Source: Eremomyces bilateralis CBS 781.70
Lineage: Eukaryota > Ascomycota > Dothideomycetes > Eremomycetales > Eremomycetaceae
Length of the DNA: 64,000 nt
Assembly (NCBI RefSeq): GCF_010015585.1
Contig: NW_022985071.1
Span: 956,100 to 1,020,099 of the forward strand
Reading direction: 5' to 3'
The translations under genes and the position numbers were made by a program. Shown here one piece after another: positions 24,584 through 37,636 of the stretch. Each line of letters starts with the position of its first letter. Position 1 is the first letter of the stretch. The notes under the pieces are model-generated. The model did not search any database. It saw only the letters and a list, made by a program, of their open reading frames with translations, and was not told the origin of the DNA.

Positions 24584-25446
24584 CTTTGTGATGTTGGGCT
24601 GAAGGATGGAGGGACCGAGTGGATGTTCACCCCGGCAATAGGACCGTGATTCGTCGGTGACGGGGAAATGTCAATGGGAAGGATGTGGGGAGGTCAATGG
24701 TCTTTGGAAAATCAGGGACATGGACTTATGAAGGGGTGAATCTTCGGACTTCCTTCCGGTGATTAGATGTGAATTGCAATGGAGGGGCGATTGGAGAAGT
24801 CGAGACTGATGTTCACGGGGTGGATTGAGATCACGTGGGGGGGTGGACCGAGCACAGCGGGGTGTGAAAGGAGCTTCACCCGCGTTCCCTCATATATCAC
24901 GAGTCACGTGTAGATCATGTGCTAGCGCAAGCCACCATGCAAGCCACTGTAGCCACAGAAGGAAGTTGCACCCGGACCCTGTGGCGCGGTTACCCGCGTG
25001 GCGTTGCTTACATGTGGTGCCAGCGGTTCCGATGATGTAAACGTCACAACAATTGCAAGTTATAATAGGTAGAGGGTAGACCCTGCCCTGCTGTAACAAT
25101 ATAACTGGCTCGATAGTGAATTACCGTACTGCTTATTGTGTAGGTGGCAAAGTCAGTTCGGGGTTTGGTGCAAGTGTGGCGGTGCGACCCTTTAACCTGG
25201 AGATCCATTCCGTCCTCGACAAAATCACGTTCCTCCGCTGTTCCCGGCTTCCCCTGCAACGCATTAACTCACATCTGCGAGATTGCGACGCCATCCTTTT
25301 CTCGGTCTTCTCAGTTACTTTCATTACTGCACTTGGATTTCTCCTACTGGCACTGCCACTGCCACTGCTGCAGCTCTCTCCATTGATGACCGTCCCCCTT
25401 ACCTTGCCGATTCGCGCGCACTTCCGTGCCCCGACCAGCGCCCAGA
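24584..25446. other. 863-bp divergent intergenic region
   Basis: Promoters of the PNPOx-like gene and of the Rho-GAP gene. A C/T-rich stretch with a CTGCCACTGCCA repeat precedes the Rho-GAP start (about 25345-25375). No gene is visible. Confidence 0.5.
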
Positions 25447-27809
25447 ATGGCGACTACCGAAGCCGACGCATACGTGTCGGAAACCAAGGAGAATGGCCGT
25501 GAGAATGAAGGTGGTGCTGTGCAGCCCGTCGAAAATCTGGCGGCTTCTCCACCTACCGTCAACGACGCGGTTCAGAAAACCGTGGATGCGATTTTATACT
25601 CCGATGTAAACACGGTTCTCGCCCTGCTGTGCCAACAACTGACGGGACCTAGATCGGCGTCAACACATTGCTCAATCGGCTGAAACAGAGCGTGGCTTCT
25701 GCTAGGGTACGTTCAATACATAACCCATGGCGCGAAAAGCAGTTATTGGGGCTCGTATAATTGACCATTGCCAGGATTTCGCCGGTTTCCTCAGAAAGCG
25801 TGGAGCCGCTGAAGAGGAGCACTCCAAAGAGCTCCGAAAGCTGGTTCGACACACCCAAGGCCAAATCCGAAGCCCGGACTCGCGCCAGGGTACATATGCG
25901 ACACAATTCGAAGAATTATCGCGCACTCATGAGCGAATGGCGGACCATGGAATGCAATACGCTCTTTCCATGCACACGATGCACGAGGACCTGACGGAGC
26001 TGGCCAACAACATGGAGCGTGGTCGCAAACATTGGAAACAGGTTGGACTGGCCGCCGAGAAGAAGGTACAAGACGCTGAGGCGCTGATGGACAAAGCGAA
26101 ATCCAAGTACGCCTCGTTGGCGGAGGATTACGACGGCGTGCGGACTGGCGACCGGAGCTCCGGCAGGCACCTGTTCCGCCCCAAAAACGAAGAGGATATG
26201 CTTCGCAAAGTCCAGGCGGCAGACTCCGATTATGCCTCTAAAGTCCAACAGGCGCAATCCGACAGACAGGAGTTGATATCCTCCCATCGGCCCGCAGCCG
26301 TCCGAGCGTTGCAAGACCTGATCAAAGAGTGTGACTCCGCATTGACCCTTCAACTGCAGAAATACGGTATGTCCATCTGCGACATGATTTGCGACCGGAT
26401 CGACTGACTCTTATAGCCACCTTCAATGAAAAATTGCTCGTTGGGAACGGCATGCTGATTGCACCTATCAAAAGCCAGGAAATTCACGCAAAGAGCATGA
26501 AGGACATCGTCCACCAAATCGACAATGAAAAGGATTTCCAGACCTATATTGTAGGTTTAACAAGTAAGGTGCCTGCCAAGCCCGTGGAAATCAAATACGA
26601 GAAACATCCTGTAAGCTTCGGCCAGCCCCCAGCGACTGCATCCTGGATCGTCAACTCACAGAACCCCATAGTCGCTCCAACCAACGCAACAGCCGCCTGC
26701 AAACAATTCGCCAGCGCCTCCGATCCAGACTTCCCTCCCCCAGGCTCAACCACCCGCACAGTTTCCGATGGGCCAGCAAGGGTCCCGACCACCGCCTCAG
26801 CAGGGTCCTCCGACGCCAACCGGCGGATTCCAACAGATGAACCCGGGCTATCAGAATCAACCATCTCCCGTTCAGCCTCCACAGCCACAGGAGATGCCAT
26901 CGCAGCAGATACAATACCCCTCTCAGGCCCCACCATATCCTCATGGGCAACCCAACCAACCATACCCAGCCGAGAAAATGAGCGCCGACGGCGCCCGTCC
27001 TCCATCGCGAGGCCCTGGTGCGCCTCAACTTGCGCCGCTTGGTTTCGAAGGTGCTCACCACGGCCATCCGAACCCTCCCACGGCGAACGTCCCGACTCCA
27101 ACGCAATCGCAACCTCCACCGATGGATTACAAGCCAGGGGTGGCCCCTCCCAACCACCCCGTTTTTGGCGTGTCCTTGGATGCGCTCTATCAACGCGACG
27201 GCACTCCCGTGCCTCTGGTGGTCTATCAATGCGTCCAGGCGGTCGATCTGTACGGTTTGGAGGTCGAGGGCATCTACCGAGTTCCCGGCGATGCGCGACA
27301 TATCCAGCAGCTCAAGTCGCTGTTCAACCACGATTCCAGCCGCGTGGACTTCCGAAATCCCGAGGCGTTCTACCACGATGTGAACAGCGTCGCGGGCCTG
27401 TTAAAGTTGTGGCTTCGCGAACTGCCGGATCCGGTCTTGACCTCGGAACGGGAGTCCGATTTGATCGGGGCCGCCCGCATCCAGGACTATGCCATGCGCC
27501 GCGACAGCATCCACGCTATCGTCAATGAGCTACCTGACCCGAATTATGCCACGCTCAGGGCTGTCGTGCTGCATTTGCACAAGATCCAGGAACGCTCCGC
27601 CCACAATCGAATGACCTCGGAAAACCTTGCAATCTGCTTTGCGTAAGTGATGGTCGTCTTCCCACGATGCGTGGACTAACTAATCTCTTTTCCACAGGCC
27701 AACGCTCATGGGCAACTTCCGCGGCCCGAACGTCGCGGACGCCGGACTCCAGGCCACGGTCATCGACACGATCTTGCAGAACACGTTCCAAATTTTCGAT
27801 GAGGATTGA
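25447..27809 (+). CDS. RGD1: F-BAR and RhoGAP domain protein (Rgd1)
   Basis: Six exons: 25447..25605, 25653..25706, 25775..26366, 26417..26610, 26672..27642, 27698..27809, giving 693 residues. Rgd1 is a GTPase-activating protein for Rho3/Rho4 that binds phosphoinositides through its F-BAR domain and acts in polarity and the cell wall. The F-BAR part (about 45-330) starts with AILYSDIGVNTLLNRLKQS and contains DFAGFLRKRGAAEEEHSKEL, then a long coiled-coil. A Pro/Gln-rich linker (QQPPANNS, PPPQQGPP) follows. The RhoGAP domain (about 490-690) has the arginine-finger motif GIYRVPG near residue 535, then LLKLWLRELPDPVLT and NRMTSENLAICFAPTLMG. The fifth exon must begin after the CCCATAG at 26671; reading through from the previous frame gives a different, non-homologous sequence. 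Exon 2 is 54 nt. Confidence 0.96.
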
Positions 27810-28416
27810 TTACCGCTCTTCCGTACCCGTGTTCGTCATGCCTCCAACGGCATTATCTAGCAGGAACTAGACGAACAGTATCACAGATGCTTGGGATCTG
27901 GGATACATGATAACCGAGCCGTTAACGACCTTCCATGGTCTTTCTATACGCATGATTCGGGGAGGTCAGCGCTTGCATGGTTCGTATGTACATGTTGGAG
28001 ATACCTTTGATGATGAGGACAATTTTCTGAATGCTGCCCGCGCTCATTTGCTGCGAGACGGGCATCCAGGCCGCGGTGTTAGTGTAGGCGGCGCTTATAA
28101 TACAAACATATCCAAGAATCCATGGTTAATAAGATCAGAAACGTCTCCGTATCTCGGGGCCGGCATATAAACCAGTTGATCGCGGTCCCATCGCTCTTAG
28201 GCCATCCGGAATGAATCCATTTAATGGTGACACAATTGCTCTTGAATCTCAACGGCATGAAAGGCTAGCCAAAGTGTAAAGGAGATATCAGTGCTATTAT
28301 AAACGTTCGTGAATTGTGGGCGATAAATATCCTGACTGCGTATCCCAAACAACTACTCCACATAGGCGATGCCTAACCCCTCAGTTGAGAACGCAACTTT
28401 GCACCCTATGCTTTTC
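27810..28416. other. 607-bp convergent intergenic region
   Basis: 3' regions of the Rho-GAP gene and of gamma-COP. No gene or repeat is visible. Confidence 0.5.
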
Positions 28417-31395
28417 TCATGAAACAGATGCCACAACCAACGACGCAACACCCTCCTCTTCTGACCTCACTTCGATCCTCATGGCGATGCCGCTCTTGGG
28501 ATTCGCCAGCCGCACCAGCGCGGCAACTTTGCCGCCTAGGATCGTCTTCCCGTACAGCTTCAGCGTATGCGAGACGTTCGAAGCCACGTCCTCGGTTCCT
28601 TCGAGCGGCTGCAGCGATAGGCTTCGGACGAGCTGCTCAGTTGCATCTACACGATGGGAGTTAGAATGTTCGAATAACGGGGGGGTAAAGTACGACTTGT
28701 TCATCACATACCGGCAATTGACTTGGCGTTGCTGAGCTGCAGCGTTTCCACGGCGGAGTCATGGCCATCGACCTGCCCCCAAATGACATCGAAGTTGCCT
28801 GCGTAGGCGGGAACGACATAGTCGCCGCCCGCCAGTTCCAAATCTTCCACCTGGTATTCGTCCTCGTAGCCTGGCTCCTCGGCCTCTTTAGTCGTCGGGT
28901 CGATTTCCTTGCTGGTGAACTTGAGAACATTGGTGAAGCTGGTTGCCAAGAACGGCGTGGTGTCGTCGAGACGTTTGAATGAGACGTAGATTGTCCCCGG
29001 CTCGTTGGTCTGCAATGAGGCGGCGGGGATGATGAATTCTTCCTCGAGAGCAACATCCCCGTCTTCCTCCGACGGGGTGGACACGACCGTGACGTCGCAG
29101 AGCACCGTGTCTGGAAGAGTATTCTTTACTTCGAACTGCAGCACAATGTGGTCCTTGAAGACGTGCTTGATCGCAGAAACCACGTATTCTGTTTCCGATT
29201 CGGTGAGCTCGGTAGGCACCGAGGATTTGAGGACACCGCCGTACGGAGCAAATTCCGGGATTTCCTGAAGTTGGGAAGCATATTTCTGCGCCGCAGCCGT
29301 GGCAGTGGCTGCTGCTTCCGCGCCTCCCTTCGATGCCGCGTGCGGCTTGGGTCCGGTGCTTGGAGCCTTGAGCGTCGGCGTGGCAGTCGTCAATTTCCTT
29401 GTTCGGTCTTCTGCATCGGCTTGCTCTCTCGTGACGACGGGGATCTTGGAGAGATCGAAAGGCGAAGCGAACGTCTCTTTGCTGTCTGCCGTGACATACA
29501 TTACGAGCTGGTGCTCAAGCACGGGAAGAGAGAACATGGAGTCTATCACCACGGTTAGTCTCTCTTGATCCAAATATTCTTCTCCCGGACGAAGCATACC
29601 GTTTCGAATAAAAGCCTCTGCCGTCTCATCATCCTGGTCCATCAATCTCAAATTCAACGCTGCTCGATCCCGCACTTCATCATCGGTATCGTCCAAGCAT
29701 CGGGTAAGAAGAACACGGACACTGCTCTTGACCTCGGGCTCTTTTTGCCCGACTCCAAATTTAGCGAGGGCCGTCACGGCGGCGGCTCGGACAATGGCAT
29801 TCTCAAGTACGACGCGGTTATAGATATACCGAATGTACTTGGTTGGATTCGCCGTTTTTGGGCCTTCCATGCCCAAGAGGTGTAGTATCCTCACAGCGAG
29901 CTTGGTATACTCGCAATCTTCGATGAACTCGCTCAGATGCCCAAGTGCATCCTCTTTGCTGTCTGGAACAAATTTGATAAGATCAAACATGCTCTCGACA
30001 ATGGCTCTCTTGTACTCGTAGCCGCCCTCGTCGCGGAGAATCCCACTCAAGAACGACAGCATCCCTGCTTGCTTGCTTGGGAATTTTATGCACAGGGTCC
30101 GGATGGCCTCCACGATGGTGACTTTGAACTCGTCGCTCATTTCGGTCATGAAACTCGATATTTGCTTCATGAGCCTGTCAACGCTGGATTCGTTTCCGGT
30201 CTTCAACAAGGTCGTTATTGCGAATGTCGCGATCGAACGGTTGCTGCTTGTGATCAGGGCTTCAATGTCGGGGTTACAGGGGCGGACGGCTTCCGGTTTC
30301 AAGGAAGCGTATCGATGAAGGATTCGAATGGCGGCAAACTTCGTCACGGCCCTCGGTGCAGTAAGGAAAAGCTGCAGGGTGTGTATAGCCTGGGAAATTT
30401 CTGCGTCTGTAATGTCCCGAACATCACAGATTGCTTTGGCGGCCTCAAAGTTGACCATTTCGCTCTTGTGGCGCAGCCATGCGTCCAAGAGTCGCATCAT
30501 CTCTTTGCGGAGGCTGGGGTCGTCTTCAGCCAACTTCGCCGCTAATCGGACAAGGAGAACCGCGGCTGCGGGGCTCTTCACAACTCCTGGGGCGCTGTAT
30601 TGTTGGACCATCTTCACCAACGCCATGCGATCGTGAGAGCGCATTTGATAGAGAAGCCCAATAGCATGATACTGTGTCATTGCATTGCTGCCCGCAAGCG
30701 TTGGCACGTTTGAGCTGCCGTAACCGAGAGTAAACCCTCCTGATTTAGTTCCGGAGGCTGCTTCTTGGGTCTCGCTTTGCCATCTTCGAACGATATCCCT
30801 CGCAATGGGCAAAAGGTGGTAGGCGGACACCAGAGCTGCGGAAGCTACCGAAGGCACCTTGTCGACTATGGCGGTCTTGATGTTTCGTTCGATCGCGGGG
30901 ACAGTGCTCGCCTAGAGAATATCAGTATGAAAATCGCACTCAAGGCAGGACGGCATACGTCAATGATCCTGCATAACGCTCGAATGGCGTTCGCTCGATA
31001 CAGCACATCGCTCTGAACGGACGTGTCCTTCATGATACTACTAGTGACCATGATCGTATCTTCCGCCGTGGGGGCCAGTTCCTTGAGAACCAAGTACACC
31101 ATCTGTCGCAAGCTCGCATCTTTATTTTGAAAGAGTTTCGTGATCCAGAAAAAGAGCTCCGTCGCTTCATTTTTCGGGAAGGTCTCGCCCGTGAACAGGA
31201 GCATAGCAATTTTCTTCAAGTGCATCCGACATTTTCGAGGAGAGATGGGCGAGGTATTGAAGATTCTAGCTGATGCGGAGGTCAGTATGAGGAGACCATT
31301 GTTTAGGGGCTCAACTCACCTTCCTGGAAGACGGAAGTCCGATCAACCTTTACCATGGCCCCATCCGCATCCTCATCTCTCTTTCCGTAACTCAT
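28417..31395 (-). CDS. SEC21: Coatomer gamma subunit (gamma-COP)
   Basis: Four exons: complement(31320..31395), complement(30959..31269), complement(28712..30911) and complement(28417..28646), giving 938 residues. Gamma-COP belongs to the F-subcomplex of the COPI coat for Golgi-to-ER transport and binds Arf1 and cargo tails. The start MSYGKRDEDADGAMVKVDRTSVFQEAR, LLFTGETFPKNEATELFF, and SDVLYRANAIRALCRIID are diagnostic of the adaptin-like trunk. The C-terminal appendage contains EFAPYGGVLKSSVP and VIWGQVDGHDSAVETLQLSNAKSIA. It ends with LANPKSGIAMRIEVRSEE. A linker of Ala/Thr/Lys (residues about 530-580) separates trunk and appendage. The last intron joins SIA to DATEQLV. The gene shares a 561-bp promoter region with the phosducin-like gene. 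Confidence 0.98.
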
Positions 31396-31956
31396 GATGG
31401 CGATTTAGTTCCGTCTCAGGGCGTTGCACTCAGGTCCCAGAATCAACGGTTCGTAAAGCGGATTGGGTGGTGATGTGGGCTGTCGATGAACTAGGACTCG
31501 ACACGATCATTTGTGCTTAGCCATTGAGTTTAGACAGAATGACGGTCGAACGGGTAGCCTTGGGAGCGGTATCAGGAATAAAGTGTGCGAGTGTTGTTTA
31601 GGAGAGCTGTAATATGCCACGACCCTAACATTGGTGGAGGTGAGCATCGAACGCAGTTGAAGCCATGTGGCAGGGTGCTCCGGTGCAATGCATGTAATAA
31701 TACACAAGCCACACTTACTCAGCAAAACCGTCTGTTATGTATCTGTGTGCTGTCATATATCGGTCGTCACGTGGATATCAAAGACCCTGACGTATGCGGG
31801 TGGCTGAGGAAGCCTTGAATGTACTTCGGACCAGGACTATTAATATTCTGCGATCACCACATCGGAGCATCATTTGAAGACTGTAGCGCACAAGTAAACA
31901 AGACCAACAGCAAAATTTAACAGAGTTTACCTTGGTACGAAGCCGCCCAGTTCAAA
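31396..31956. promoter_or_regulatory. Divergent promoter: gamma-COP / phosducin-like protein
   Basis: The 561 bp between two divergent start codons contain no coding frame of note and must carry both promoters. Confidence 0.5.
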
Positions 31957-33018
31957 ATGAATATGCCCGATATGCCGGTAAACGTCCCTGTGGACGACCC
32001 CAATGCGGACACTGAATGGTAAGTAATCCCACCAAGTTTGATTCCCTTGATCAGACACTAAGGCTTCCAGGAATGATATATTACGGAAACATGGAGTCAT
32101 CCCAGAGAAGCCTCCTTCTCCCACAGCAGAGTTGGAGGAGGTTTTAGTCCAGGCCCGGGCTCTTGCTCATGAGCACCGTCTCGAGGGCAAAGATCTGGAT
32201 GAACTAGCCGAGCTTGAAGATGACGAAGACGACGACTTCCTAGAGCACTATAGGTGCGTTATGTACCCTCCAAGGTCATAGGAACTGCTTGTTGTTAACC
32301 ATCGAGCTAGGAGGAAACGGCTTGCCGAGATGTCAACCATCGCATCAAGCGCCATATATAATCAGGTCTACCCCCTACAGAAGCCAGACTATTCCCGAGA
32401 AGTCACCGAGGCTTCATCCAAGTCCTATGTGGTTGTCCTCCTCACGGCGTCCCTGAGTAGCAATGCCGAGTCTCGTATCCTTGAAGGATTGTGGAAAGCA
32501 ATGGCCGAAAAGTTTGGAGATGTGAAATTTTGTCAAATTCGCGCCGATATGTGCATTGAAGGCTACCCTGAAAAGAATACGCCCACTATCCTTATTTATA
32601 AGGACGGTGATATCAAGCGACAGATCGTCACTCTGAGGGAATTGCAAGGCACGAAGACATCTATAAGGGGTAAGCAACATTCCCCTTTCCCAGCCAGTCT
32701 TGTAAGGGTGAAATGTACCGGCAAACGCAAAATTTTCCTACTCTCACCTCGGACATGTCAACTGTATTTCCAAGCATATTTGATTGGAACGGTTGGTGAA
32801 ACGGGGTTTCAATTTATGTTCTCCCACATTCGCTCGGATGCTCAGTTATGGAGATGCTGACAAGAATTCGACAAACAGATCTAGAGAGAGTCCTCGTCAG
32901 CGTGGACGCTGTGAAGCCGAATGACCTCCGACTCTCTAAAAATCCAGACGAGAACGAGTGGGCTCAAAATGCGAAGGACTCGGCCGACAACGAGGATGAC
33001 GGCTCTGACTGGGATTGA
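31957..33018 (+). CDS. Phosducin-like protein, Plp2/PhLP2-3 type
   Basis: Four exons (31957..32018, 32071..32253, 32311..32669, 32879..33018) encode 247 residues. Such proteins assist the CCT chaperonin in folding actin, tubulin and other clients; they have a thioredoxin fold without the redox Cys pair. The N-terminal helix [22 protein letters not shown] is the family signature, followed by an acidic stretch ELEDDEDDDFLEHYRRKRLAEM. The thioredoxin-like part has VVVLLTASLSSNAESRIL, KFGDVKFCQIRADMCI and YPEKNTPTILIYKDGDI. The tail is acidic (ADNEDDGSDWD). The last intron is 209 nt, four times the usual size here; a stop follows soon in the unspliced frame, so splicing is required for the native tail. 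Confidence 0.93.
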
Positions 33019-34164
33019 GCGGATCGTGATGATAGAAGGAAGGAAGTTCAAACGTCATGCCCTCCTCTTTCGCCGACTCCTTTGTGAATCCCTGCGAGCA
33101 GGAAGTTCCATGGAGAAGCAGCTGTCTGCTGGGATGAATCATATCGGGGGAGTGGATATGCCATGTGACATTCCAGGTCTGCGGTGAGGTGTAATCACTG
33201 ACTGATCATAAAGGCAACGAGGAACACCAGACGTGAGGTTATGACAAGCGAACGGAGGGGAATGAGGCGGTTGACATGTCAATTATGCAAGGAAAGCCTC
33301 AAATGATTAAAACATGCCACATGTTGGCCTAGAGGTCAGCTGAGAAAAACCATTCATCTCTCTTAATTCAACAACTCTCCGGGATATTAAACATTCCTTT
33401 CCTGCCGTGACAGCACAAGAAGCACAGCGCAACACCCATTGTGACAGAGGATAGACAGACCCATTAGGGACAGTACTACCTTGAGATTCAATTATCCTGT
33501 CTAAATGCACTAGAATGTACAATTCACGGCTGACGGACGACTGGTTATGACCGGTTCAGGCACTTCCAGCTCTTACTGGACGGTGATCCCAAAAGTCTCC
33601 CTTCTGTACGACACCACTACACCTCCTTAGCTGATAGCAAGGCGGGCTCCCATCGCGGTGTATTCCGGTGGTGTGAATAATGTGTACCACAGATTATGTA
33701 ACACAAGAGTGGAAGCCGTGCGTTTGTGGACCGTTCAGCTCGTGCTCTATGTAAAGCGATCTGGAGTATCACTCCGACGCTGTTAATGGTGCACAACGGC
33801 ATGCCAAGGCACCGCTATCGCTTCGCGAAAGGAGGTAAAAAGTCCAGACCTGAAGGCAGGAAGCGCTCGCATTATGTCGCTTCGTCTGGTAGGGTCCGTG
33901 GAATGGCTTCTCTTCGGCCACCCAGGTCGATTTGTACTTCGTCAGTACTGGGGAAGTAGGTGGAGGATCACAATGGCGGCGCTCTAGATGGCAGAACTAC
34001 TGCTCCTCGTGGCCTCTCATTAGTCAATGCCCGCAATATGGCACCATGCAATGATCGAGACACGTTCTGCCGACCCTGGTCATGTGGAAGGGCGTGTTTG
34101 AAATGTTCAGCACGGGGTCAGAAACAGGGGATCAGACACCGCAGAAGCAGATACTGGTCGTATG
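33019..34164. other. 1.1 kb convergent intergenic region
   Basis: 3' flanks of the phosducin-like and bZIP genes. Frames present here lack domain content. No repeat or RNA gene recognised. Confidence 0.5.
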
Positions 34165-35261
34165 CTATATCAGTTGGTCTCCCCCACCCCGTCTGCAGCC
34201 TTCAACTGCACCCCATACTTCCTTCTCCCGAAATCCGGCCCCGACACCGTTCGATCGTGCCGCGCCTCGTAATCTCTCACACACATCCGCAACGTCCACG
34301 AGACCTTGCTGAACCAATGGGTGGCTTTGGATAACATCCCATACCTGGCCGAGGCTCAGGAGGGTTTCTTTTCCATCTTTCACCGTTCCGCTGGATCCGA
34401 ATTTCCTCCGTCGCGCGGCCCCGGCCATATACCTTGTCCCACTGTTTGTGGTATCCTCTTCATGATCGGTACCAGGCGAGCCCGGGCCGTGTCCCACCTG
34501 ATGGGATCCGGCCATCTGAGCATGACCCGCACGCTGGAGCGCGCTATGACTGGTAGTCGTGCGGAGAATCTCGTTCTCAGTCGTGGCCCGCTGCAGCGCG
34601 AGCTTCAAGCGATCGTTATCAATGGCTAACGACGTCGCCGATGTCTCCATCGCCGTCAACTTGGATTCGAGGGTTTTCACGTGCCGCTCTTTTCGCTCGC
34701 GGAAGGCCCTCTGCCTGTTTGCCGTGACCCGTCAGCTTGCGTCCCAGGCATCTAGGATGACCCTCACATACGCTGTTCGATTTTGCGCTTTCCGTCGGCT
34801 CTGTGCTGGAGTTATGGTGGTTTCTTTGTCCTCCTCACTGCTGCTGCGCAGTCTTTGTGATGTATCTAGGGGATCAGCGTAGGTGTCGTCGGCGTTCAAC
34901 GGCACCGTGGCGGAGGGCGCAGGAGGTGATGCTGCGGTAGGGGGCGAGGTAGAGTGAAGCGGTCCTGGAGTAGGAGTGAAGCGGAAAGCATCGTAGGCTA
35001 GAAACGAGGTCGGGTCAACGGCCTCCTAAAGTCGATATGTAGACATTAGCGCCTCCCGTCACGAGCTAACTCCTAATTCCTGCTCTACCATACTGGGGGT
35101 AGGGTCGCGGGATCGACCGGAGTTTCGCAAAGGAGGGCTCTTACATGGACATTGGAGCCCGGTTGCCCATCGTCAGTGGAGAGGGGGTATGTTGTAGCCT
35201 GGATGCCGACAAGGGGATAGGGTTGCTGCGAGGATGCTGTGAAGTAGGTACTGTAGTCCAT
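34165..35261 (-). CDS. bZIP transcription factor, RsmA/Yap3-like
   Basis: Three exons: complement(35145..35261), complement(34772..35025) and complement(34165..34714), giving 306 residues. The basic region RRKAQNRTAQRAFRERKERHVKTLE has the fungal Yap/Pap1 signature (QNRxAQxAFRxRK), followed by a heptad leucine zipper (LESKLTAMETSATSLAIDNDRLKLAL). The first intron is 119 nt; the second splits the codon of the Ala in NRTAQ. The C-terminus QVWDVIQSHPLVQQGLVDVADVCERL matches the conserved C-terminal block of RsmA-type factors, which regulate secondary metabolism in Aspergillus. No Cys-rich redox domain of Yap1/NapA is visible, arguing against the main oxidative-stress factor. One basic-region residue is Thr where most relatives have Ala (QNRAAQ). 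A Pro/Thr-rich activation-like region sits before the bZIP. Confidence 0.88.
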
Positions 35262-36271
35262 CGGATCCGCTACCCAATCTTTCTAGTACCTTAATCGGTG
35301 ATGATATCGAATTCAGAACGAAGGCAATAGATCATGACGCCTAGCAGAGGCAAAATAATCTGGTGACATGCAGTCAGCCAAATGGTTGTCATAAATTCTG
35401 GAGCCCGTAAGCAGAATGCCAAGAGCGCATGTACTTAGAGTCAGCACTGGTACATAACCGAAACCAAGTACAGGTAATGGTAGGTACTGCTTATTACTAG
35501 ATACACGGAGAAGCTACTATAAGCAGGTAGGGTCAGGTAAGTTAGTAATTATTATGCCAATGGAATGGCATGTCATCAAACCGAATCTTGGACCACCACA
35601 TTTTTATACCATATGGCTGGCAGATATAAGGGGCGAGTCGATTACCCCAGCAGAAGGAGCCACATCCGATGACCACGAATCGGGAGAAGGATTCGATAGA
35701 TTATAGGTGACCATGTGAGGGATGTATTCATAGTTTTCATACTTTCATGTATTCAGTATAGACAGCAGGTGATAAACTACCGAGATGCTACTACGCCTTA
35801 GGTGAAGGTCTGTAATCATGGAAGTGGCACCAGTTCGGCCCCTCCCGCTGTCCATGTCCCACATAACCGTTCCACAATCCACCAGTCGCAAAGCGAATCT
35901 AGTAATGAGTAAGTAGTGACAAGTCATTCGCGTGAATCGCGTCCACTCAGTGTAAATGGCCTTTCGTCATGTTAAGTGACGGAATTTCAAAAACAAGGCC
36001 CAAACGTTGAGTTGAGCGCACTCTGGACTTATAACACATCTTAGCTCCTGGTACGACCAACGATACCGCTACCGTTCACCCGAGTAGCTCCAGATCGCGA
36101 TATCATACAACCGCAATTCACTTGTCCTGTCAAGAGGCGGTCCGACCTCCGGATCATTCCACCCAGCGACCGAACGTACATTCAATTCCGAGCCGGTGAA
36201 CGGCGATAGGCATAGCCGAAGCGACCAACCACAGTCCGCATGGAAGCATTTCCAAATCTTGGATTACCGGT
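35262..36271. other. 1 kb intergenic region
   Basis: Promoter side of the bZIP gene and 3' side of lipoyl synthase. A/T-rich with several GGTA/TACC runs; no gene recognised. Confidence 0.5.
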
Positions 36272-37636
36272 TCAAGGGGCCAACTTGTGTAGCGATTCAG
36301 AATGCGGCTCGCCGGCGCCCTGAATCGCAACCTGATCCTTCCTCGCTCGCTTTTTCAAGACATTTTCGATGAACGCCTCCCCTGCCTTGTACGAGGAGCG
36401 GACGAGCGGCCCGCTGGCACAATACAGGAATCCCAGGTCCATCGCCCGTTGGCGCCAGAGCTCGAACACTTCCGGAGAGACGTACTCCTCGACTTTCATG
36501 TGCCGCTTCGTGGGACGCATGTATTGGCCGAAGGTGACGATATCGACGGAGACTTTCCGGAGTTCTTAGCCGACGTTAGCGAGACTCTCGACCGGAAGAA
36601 TGTGATGTCATGTGAACGTACCTTTAAGAGCCTTCCAGATTTCCTCCTCGGTCTCCCCCAAGCCGAGCATGATGCTCGTCTTCGTAATTAACCCTTCCTT
36701 CGCTGCCTTGGCGGCTTCCAAAACCGTTAAGCTTTGCCGAAACGTTGCCCTCCGATCTCTGACCATGGCCGTGAGCTCTTCGACCGTCTCAACGTTATGG
36801 GCGTAAACGTCCAAGCCACTCTGCGCGACGAGCTTCACCATGTCCAAATCCCCAGCAAAATCCCCGGTCAATGCCTCGACGAGCATGTTCGGCGCCTTTT
36901 GTTTGATCTTGCTGATAGTACTGGCGAAATGATGGGCACCACCATCGGCCAAGTCGTCGCGGTCCACTGAGGTGAGGACGACGTATCCGAGGCCCCATCT
37001 CGAAAGCGCTTCCGCGACGTGTTCGGGTTCGTGGGGGTCGAGGGCAAGGGGGGTTTTCGACGTTTTGACGGAACAAAATCGGCAACCTCGCGTACAAGTG
37101 TCGCCCATGAGCATGATTGTCGCGGTCGCAGTAGACTTGTCAGATCCGCCCCAGCACTCGGAGATATTGGGACACCGCGCTTCTTCACAGACTAATCACT
37201 GTCAACGGATGGTGCAATGAAGGGAATTTGTAAGATCCATACCTGTGTGTAGATTTAACCCTCGCAGATCATTTTGGATTCTCTTGAAGTTATTCCCCTT
37301 CGCATCCTTTCCGCCCGGTATCGACGTCCGCAGCCAGGGAGGAAGACGGGTAATCTCCTTCCGCTTCCCCGACCCACGAACGGTCTTCAGCTCGAGGGCT
37401 TCTTCAGGAGTGATCGGTTCCTCCTTCGCACCGGTGAATTCCCCGAAAGAAGGCCCCGTATTCAATCGATCTTGGAACGTTGTCCGCGGTCGCTTGGATG
37501 GTCGTGGCGAATCGGAAGAGCTTGCTTCAGTGGCTAGGAATCGTGCTGCACCGGGGGAATAGAGTCTTCGGTGGGAAACGTCGAGCAAAGCTTCCCGCAG
37601 CCCTTTGAGGGCTATGACGCCCTGACGATGTGACAT
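36272..37636 (-). CDS. LIP5: Lipoyl synthase, mitochondrial
   Basis: Three exons, complement(37243..37636), complement(36622..37191) and complement(36272..36564), encode 418 residues. This radical-SAM enzyme inserts two sulfurs into octanoyl groups on the E2 and H proteins in mitochondria. The auxiliary cluster ligands [12 protein letters not shown] (CxxxxCxxxxxC), the radical-SAM motif CTRGCRFC (CxxxCxxC), and the C-terminal RSSYKAGE containing the cluster-ligating Ser are all present. Other family blocks are [20 protein letters not shown] and [18 protein letters not shown]. The N-terminal 40 residues are Arg/Ser-rich with few acids, fitting a presequence. Splice junctions interrupt Val before CEEARC and Glu before LRKVSVD. 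All catalytic residues are intact. Confidence 0.98.

Noticed and set aside
26389-27528. 379-residue open frame in the Rho-GAP gene
   Set aside because: It starts inside an intron and continues across intron 26611-26671 in the wrong frame; the spliced frame gives the RhoGAP domain.
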